The notes beneath the pieces were generated by a model that did not search any database, was not told the DNA's origin, and worked only from the letters and a program-made list of their open reading frames with translations. From Rhabditophanes sp. KR3021 (taxonomy: Eukaryota > Nematoda > Chromadorea > Rhabditida > Alloionematidae), in the NCBI GenBank assembly GCA_963281155.1, contig CAUJLY010000003.1, forward strand, positions 992,001 through 1,056,000: DNA of 64,000 bases, written 5' to 3'. Shown one piece after another: positions 59,700 to 64,000 of the stretch (positions are counted from its first letter, which is position 1; each line of letters starts with the position of its first letter). Position numbers and translations under genes: made by a program.

Positions 59700-60038
59700 A
59701 TGAATCCTCTCCCGCCACATCAAGGACCTTCACATCTTGTTCACATTTTTGCTGTTAACCAAAATTAGACTTAAAAAAAGAATGGAGAAATGTTAATGAT
59801 AGCCAAGCCTTTGTCAATGACCTTATCTTATTTTGCATAGAGATGAAAACGCTCGATTTATGGCTACCATTCGAAACAACGGCATTTAGAACTGGAATGT
59901 CTGAATGCAGCTGAAGACTTGGGATCCTACGAAGAAGAAATTGAGGAAAGAAAAGTCAAAATAAAACGCTTGCCATTCGCATTTATTTCTCAACATTTAT
60001 CCAGGATTGAACACTTCGACATCAAGGACATTAGTTAA
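59700..60038 (+). pseudogene. Decayed F-box/LRR-like fragment
   Basis: Short protein-like pieces in successive frames: an ATG at 59700 (NPLPPHQGPSHLVHIFAVNQ), then DSQAFVNDLILFCIEMKTLD followed by LWLPFETT, then HLELECLNAAEDLGSYEEEI and KRLPFAFISQHLSRIEHFDI before a stop at about 60038. The leucine-rich, His/Phe-containing style resembles the LRR-like loci at 17-19 and 27 kb. No splice sites join the pieces. I interpret it as a relic of that family. Confidence 0.35.
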
Positions 60039-60235
60039 AACTCCAATCAGAAAGTCTTAACCGATTTTAAAATTATTGAGTAAAAAAATTGGAATATAAT
60101 TTAGAATCGTATTGGGACTAAATGTGATTAATTTTATTAACAGTTTTAATTATTTTACAATAAAAGATTTGTAAAAGGCAAAATAATTTATTTATGACAA
60201 AAAACTAATTAAATACGATTGTATGTGATGCTGAT

Positions 60236-61160
60236 TTAATGATTACTAATTTGTAATTTATAGAATTCAGAAGCGAATGCCGAGTAGCACCAAACTTGCA
60301 CAAAGTCATCATAGGTTTCCAGAGGATATGCTATGGATGTCTTTGCTTTACCATCTAGTAATTCCGTGAATCCTTCAACCATCTTCTTTTCGTAAATGGT
60401 GGTTAGATATTCCCCAAATTGCCTCTGAGTATCAATTGCATCTTGGTAACATTTCAATAAGTCTTCAGGTTCCGTCGGTAGATCTGGTAGACTCCCAAAA
60501 CAAATTGATACTCCTGAGCTTTTGATGTACTCGTAACATTCATTAGAACACAACAAAGCTTTAGAAGCATCGATGTCTAAAGCATTAACTGTTTCAAAAC
60601 CCATAAAAGCTACTTTTAATAGATTCTCGTTGACGCTAAGTATTGTACCCATATAATAACATTCATCGTTAGGGAATTGAGCAAACACTTTTTGATTTGC
60701 ACAGAAACAATTTCCCAGCATTGGTTCCTCACTTTCCTCATAGTACTCTATTTCTTCATCTCCAACCTCGAAATATCCCTCCTCTTCAAATCCTTCAAAC
60801 TCAACAGTACATTTGTTATCTTTGCTATTGATAGAAATGACTTTTGCCGCATACATTTCCTCATCATACAACGCCAATATCTTTTGACCGATCAGCAACT
60901 AAATAAAAGTAATCATACCAATACTAAATCTTCCAACTTACATCTTGTACCTTCAAAGTGTCTTCTAGTATGTTGTCCGAACAACCTGGGTCAAGAGCTT
61001 TAGCGTAAGCTTGCTCATGATTTCTGCGTGGAATAGATGTAGCCTCCTCGTTTTCATCAATATTCAAGATAGTACTATACAAATGACACAAGTAAGAATC
61101 CTCGCCCGTATTCTTAGCAATCGTTTTACACCAAAAGTCCTTCTCTGAATCTGACCACAT
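60236..61160 (-). CDS. Double-Tudor protein, SMN/SPF30-like
   Basis: Exons 60942-61160 and 60236-60898 join in phase 0 over a 43-nt intron to give 293 residues. Residues about 73-123 form a Tudor domain (DLLIGQKILALYDEEMYAAK, then VISINSKDNKCTVEFEGF), with the Tyr and Phe positions expected of an aromatic cage. A second Tudor-like module lies at about 135-190 (CANQKVFAQFPNDECYYMGT, ILSVNENLLKVAFMGF). The N-terminus has a HEQAYAKAL stretch like the Gemin2-binding helix of SMN. The C-terminus (YDDFVQVWCYSAFASEFYKL) is where SMN has its YG box, but the spaced Tyr-Gly pattern is not evident. SMN-family proteins bind dimethylarginine in Sm proteins during snRNP assembly. SMN, SPF30 or another Tudor protein are all possible. 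Confidence 0.7.
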
Positions 61161-61649
61161 GATTACAAAATCACCACCAAAATATGTTTAACAAATAAAA
61201 TGCTTGCTGTACAGATGTTGGAAGATGGTACTCTTACAAAATGAATTTAAATATAAGCTGAACAAGAAAAAATATTAAGTTTACATATCAATGAAAGCAA
61301 TGAATATAACGACAAAAATTGAAATCACAAAAAATTACTTCTCTTTAAAACAAAGAATAAGTTAAAAGATTAATTAATTATTAGTTAATATCACGTTTAC
61401 CAAGATTTACTTTACATGTTTGATCAAATCAGAAACCAAATATACAATTGAAGACAAACAAATTTCCTTCTATATAATCCTTAAATTTCGTAAATTCGTA
61501 AATTCGCCATGTAACAATTTTTTGTTATTTTTTAAAATGGCTCGTCAGGCTAAACGTATAAAAAAGTGGGTGATCTGTTTTGTAGAGGAAGTCTAGGACT
61601 ATTTAGTGGCGCAAACAGATTTTGAAAAACCTTCTTTTTTGTACTAAAT
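61161..61649. other. Intergenic spacer
   Basis: 5' flank of the Tudor gene and 3' flank of the srt receptor, both on the minus strand. A 10-base direct repeat (TTCGTAAATTCGTAAATTCG, 61488-61507) is the only pattern seen. Confidence 0.4.
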
Positions 61650-62687
61650 TTAAGTTTGAGTTGGTGTTCTTTTAAGGAAAGTATTCGAACAACTTTGTTT
61701 GATATGCCTATCCTCAACTTTTGATTTTGATCTAATAAATCTTTGAAAACTGCTTGGAAAAAAACGTCCTATAATTTCATTTCTAATAGTTTTGTTGAAG
61801 CAAACATAGGAAATTGCTGGAATTGCATGGCAAATGTCACGACTAAATTGAAGGAAAACAATTAGCGGCATAACAGGAGGAAATACCTCGATGTACAAAT
61901 AACAACTACATGTTATTAAACTTGGTGTACAAATAAGTAAAGATTGATAAAATAGGCGTGTTTGAATTCGTGACATACCTGGATCTGAACTATTTCCTCG
62001 GTGTTTAAGAAAAATAATTAAATATAATAGGAAGTAGAAAGTTGACATGCACACAATAACAATTATGTTGTTTATTGGGTGAAATACACTTTCATAGATG
62101 TTCCTTTCACTCATAAATGTATCAAATTTTGTCATGATATAAGGATCGAAATAATAGCTATATTGTTTTGCTGTAAAAGCTAAAGGTGGTGTAAATAAAA
62201 GAAACATCAACCCATATAATGTAGGAACTAATAGCCATATTTTTACTTTATAACCTTCGAATAGAGCGGAGGCTAGTGAAGGTTTGTAAATATCAATTGT
62301 TCGATTGACAATTAATAAAATTGAAGTCATACATGATTGTGCCCAAATCATCATAGCAAAAGATCCGCTTAAGAAATTAAACAAACGAAATGTACAAAAC
62401 ACGGAACCTTCAATTGTAAGGAATCCCGTTAATGTGCAGGTAAACAAAATGCCAAGCAAGTCTATGACAGAAAGATAACACATTACAAAATAAGCCGGAT
62501 TTTTTGTGTATTCTTTCTTAAAAATGACTGTCATTGACAATACGTACAAAAATATAAAGACAAAGCCTACAAATATATAAGCAATGCCTAGTGGTATATT
62601 TGGCATACCTTCCGCGTCCCATTCTTCATCTGTTAGTGCATTACAGTTATAGAATCTATTGTATGTATCAATGCTGAAATATATCAT
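61650..62687 (-). CDS. Serpentine receptor class T (srt) chemoreceptor
   Basis: A single-exon frame of 345 residues, close to the usual srt length. The N-terminus has the family pattern YNC...EEWDAEGMPN-PLGIAYIFVGF leading into TM1. TM2 (AYFVMCYLSVIDLLGILF) is followed by the short GFLTIEGSVFCTFRLFNFLS into TM3. Then NRTIDIYKPSLASALFEGYK, where the DRY position reads NRT as in srt. FDPYIMTKFDTF lies in extracellular loop 2, and TM7 includes PAISYVCFNKTIRNE. All seven spans are visible. Such receptors sit in the cilia of nematode sensory neurons and detect odorants or pheromones; the ligand is unknown. It may be trans-spliced or intronless. This gene is the strongest evidence that the organism is a nematode. 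Confidence 0.9.
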   Translation of the reverse strand: MIYFSIDTYNRFYNCNALTDEEWDAEGMPNIPLGIAYIFVGFVFIFLYVLSMTVIFKKEYTKNPAYFVMCYLSVIDLLGILFTCTLTGFLTIEGSVFCTFRLFNFLSGSFAMMIWAQSCMTSILLIVNRTIDIYKPSLASALFEGYKVKIWLLVPTLYGLMFLLFTPPLAFTAKQYSYYFDPYIMTKFDTFMSERNIYESVFHPINNIIVIVCMSTFYFLLYLIIFLKHRGNSSDPGMSRIQTRLFYQSLLICTPSLITCSCYLYIEVFPPVMPLIVFLQFSRDICHAIPAISYVCFNKTIRNEIIGRFFPSSFQRFIRSKSKVEDRHIKQSCSNTFLKRTPTQT

Positions 62688-63055
62688 TTAAATGTTTGGC
62701 AAATGTTTTCAATCACCAGCAATTTATAGTTCATTTTGTTTACAACACTTCGAAAACATCTACGAGGAAACACTCTTTATTCAATCACTCCTAGTAATTT
62801 GTTATAGACAATTAAATTAAACTAATCGTATATTAGAATATTATTTTGCTAATAAATATAAAGTGAAAAAATCTTTATGGCACTTGATGAAAATGTGATT
62901 ATTTAATTTAAAAAATATATAAGATGTATTTTGTTATTTTCAACTCAGGAATATACCTTGTTATTATGTCTTAAAAAATAAGTTTTGATTTCATTATCTT
63001 ACGTAATACAATTTACTTAAACAACACGCAATTTGTTTTTGGTTTAATCTATATT
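62688..63055. other. Divergent intergenic region
   Basis: AT-rich spacer between the srt receptor 5' end (-) and the small plus-strand locus. No element recognised. Confidence 0.4.
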
Positions 63056-63539
63056 ATGTTATGGTTTGCCATATTTGTATGCTGCATTGGTGGATCTTAT
63101 CAAGCAACTTTTGATTTCTTAAAATTCAAAGGTAAAGAACTGAATATTGGAACGTCGATTGAATTGATGGATGAACTCGACAAATATAATGATCAACATC
63201 AAATAGTCATTCTATTTTCCCTGATGTCTTTAATGAATTGGAAGTAATGGACGAAGTCCCGTCGTCTGAGGAAGAGGAATTTCCATTATTACGATGTATC
63301 GGCGTCTCTATTATTGGTCACTACTTTTATTGGGTGTCACTCTTTTTGGAATTACAAGAATTTGGAGCATCAAGCCGCGTAAGAATATAGAAGAGTTGCT
63401 CTACGAGAATTTGGGTAATGCTAAGGAAAAGAAATGTAAAACTTCTAAGGAAAGTGCTATGAATTCGAAGTTGGGAATTACTCCATCTATGATACAACCA
63501 GGAAGTCCTCAACCGGTTGAAATTGATCCTTATGCTTAA
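63056..63539 (+). CDS. Small membrane protein locus, frame unresolved
   Basis: Coding-like sequence runs through three frames. Frame one starts at 63056 (MLWFAIFVCCIGGSYQATFD) with a signal-like start and continues through FKGKELNIGTSIELMDEL. The middle frame reads VFNELEVMDEVPSSEEEEFP. The last starts near 63294 with a membrane segment (YYWSLLLLGVTLFGITRIW) and a polar tail ending PVEIDPYA at 63539. I found no canonical intron pair that joins them in phase. Either the gene has two frameshifts or splice sites I misread. The likely product is a signal-peptide, single-pass membrane protein of about 155 residues. No family is recognised. Confidence 0.4.
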
Positions 63540-63767
63540 AATTATTTGCAGATTAATATGTGGAAAGTTATAAAATTTCATATTTATACTGTGAATTTAA
63601 AATAAATATGACCCATTATGTCTTTTCAAAGTCTTATAATTATTGTTTGATTTAATTTTATGAATTATACTTTCAATGGAAAAATGTGATTCTTTTATTT
63701 ATTATCAATTAATATTTTGGCAAGTTATATATTCAAACTATAAAATATATCTATATGAAACAAACGA

Positions 63768-64000
63768 ATGAAACCATTCCTAAATGGTTTTTGTTTCGCT
63801 GGAATGTTGTGCCTTATGATTATTGCGCTGTCCATACTTTCCTTTGCTTGTCCTGGCTGTAATTGCGATAAGAAGAAAGCCAAGGCAGGATCTTTCAATT
63901 TAAAGGACAAATCAAATACTCACGAAGACAACTTATGTGCAAAGAACATCAACCCTTTTTCTCCAAGCCACGTTGATAACAATAATGACGTTGTCAATGA
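63768..64000 (+). CDS. Membrane or secreted Cys-rich protein, 3' end outside window
   Basis: Open frame from ATG at 63768 to the window end (77 codons, incomplete). The start has a hydrophobic stretch (MKPFLNGFCFAGMLCLMIIA, then LSILSFACPGCNCDKKK), which could be a signal peptide or an N-terminal anchor with a membrane-proximal Cys cluster. The rest is polar (DNNNDVV near the edge). No family is recognised. An alternative ATG at 63755 is in another frame and stops early. Confidence 0.5.
   Translation, partial: MKPFLNGFCFAGMLCLMIIALSILSFACPGCNCDKKKAKAGSFNLKDKSNTHEDNLCAKNINPFSPSHVDNNNDVVN

Overview
The window looks like nuclear DNA of a nematode. It is AT-rich. Most introns are very short (38-45 nt) with GTAAGT-like donors and T-rich TAG/CAG acceptors. 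Several start codons sit just after a T-rich AG, as expected for spliced-leader addition. One complete receptor has the layout of the nematode-only serpentine class T (srt) family, and a second receptor fragment resembles class X. F-box/LRR-like genes, whole and decayed, recur. The species cannot be named from the sequence alone.

Layout. 1-3.8 kb: no gene. 3.8-6.3 kb (+): PDE2-type cyclic nucleotide phosphodiesterase. 6.3-10.7 kb: gene-poor, with a ~263 bp Helitron-like element at 9.23-9.49 kb. 10.7-12.2 kb (+): class A orphan GPCR. 12.2-14.4 kb: relic coding fragments. 14.4-16.2 kb (+): intronless single-pass membrane protein with a disordered tail. 16.7-16.9 kb (-): tRNA-Val and tRNA-Gly, each with structural defects. 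17.2-18.9 kb (+): LRR-like gene. 19.6-21.2 kb (-): AGXT2 aminotransferase. 22.2-26.8 kb (+): coiled-coil protein followed by MYBBP1A/Pol5, whose second intron holds a small antisense gene candidate. 27-29.6 kb: broken LRR-like gene, truncated srx-like receptor, and a pogo/Tigger-like remnant.

29.7-33.1 kb (-): TFIIS-N domain protein, ZHP-type RING protein and MUS81 lie head to tail, which suggests an operon carrying two meiotic crossover functions. 33.4 kb: 20-bp minisatellite. 33.7-34.4 kb (-): helical protein. 34.7-36.3 kb: decayed coding region. 36.5-37.1 kb (-): basic Ser-rich protein. 39.3-43.7 kb (-): WW-WW-PDZ-FERM scaffold (FRMPD/Preso type). 46.9-52.7 kb (-): casein kinase 1 gamma with a 141-residue N-terminal extension and an apparent one-nucleotide exon. 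55-56 kb (+): unknown 335-residue protein. 56.5-58.4 kb (+): trehalase. 58.9 kb (+): tRNA-Leu. 59.7-60.0 kb: decayed fragment. 60.2-61.2 kb (-): SMN-like double-Tudor protein. 61.6-62.7 kb (-): srt receptor. 63-64 kb (+): two poorly resolved small genes, the last cut by the window edge.

Exon boundaries were worked out by hand from splice signals, phase continuity and remembered family motifs. No alignment or search was run. Every multi-exon model listed as supported closes in frame. The most unusual item is the one-nucleotide exon at 48357 in the casein kinase gene.
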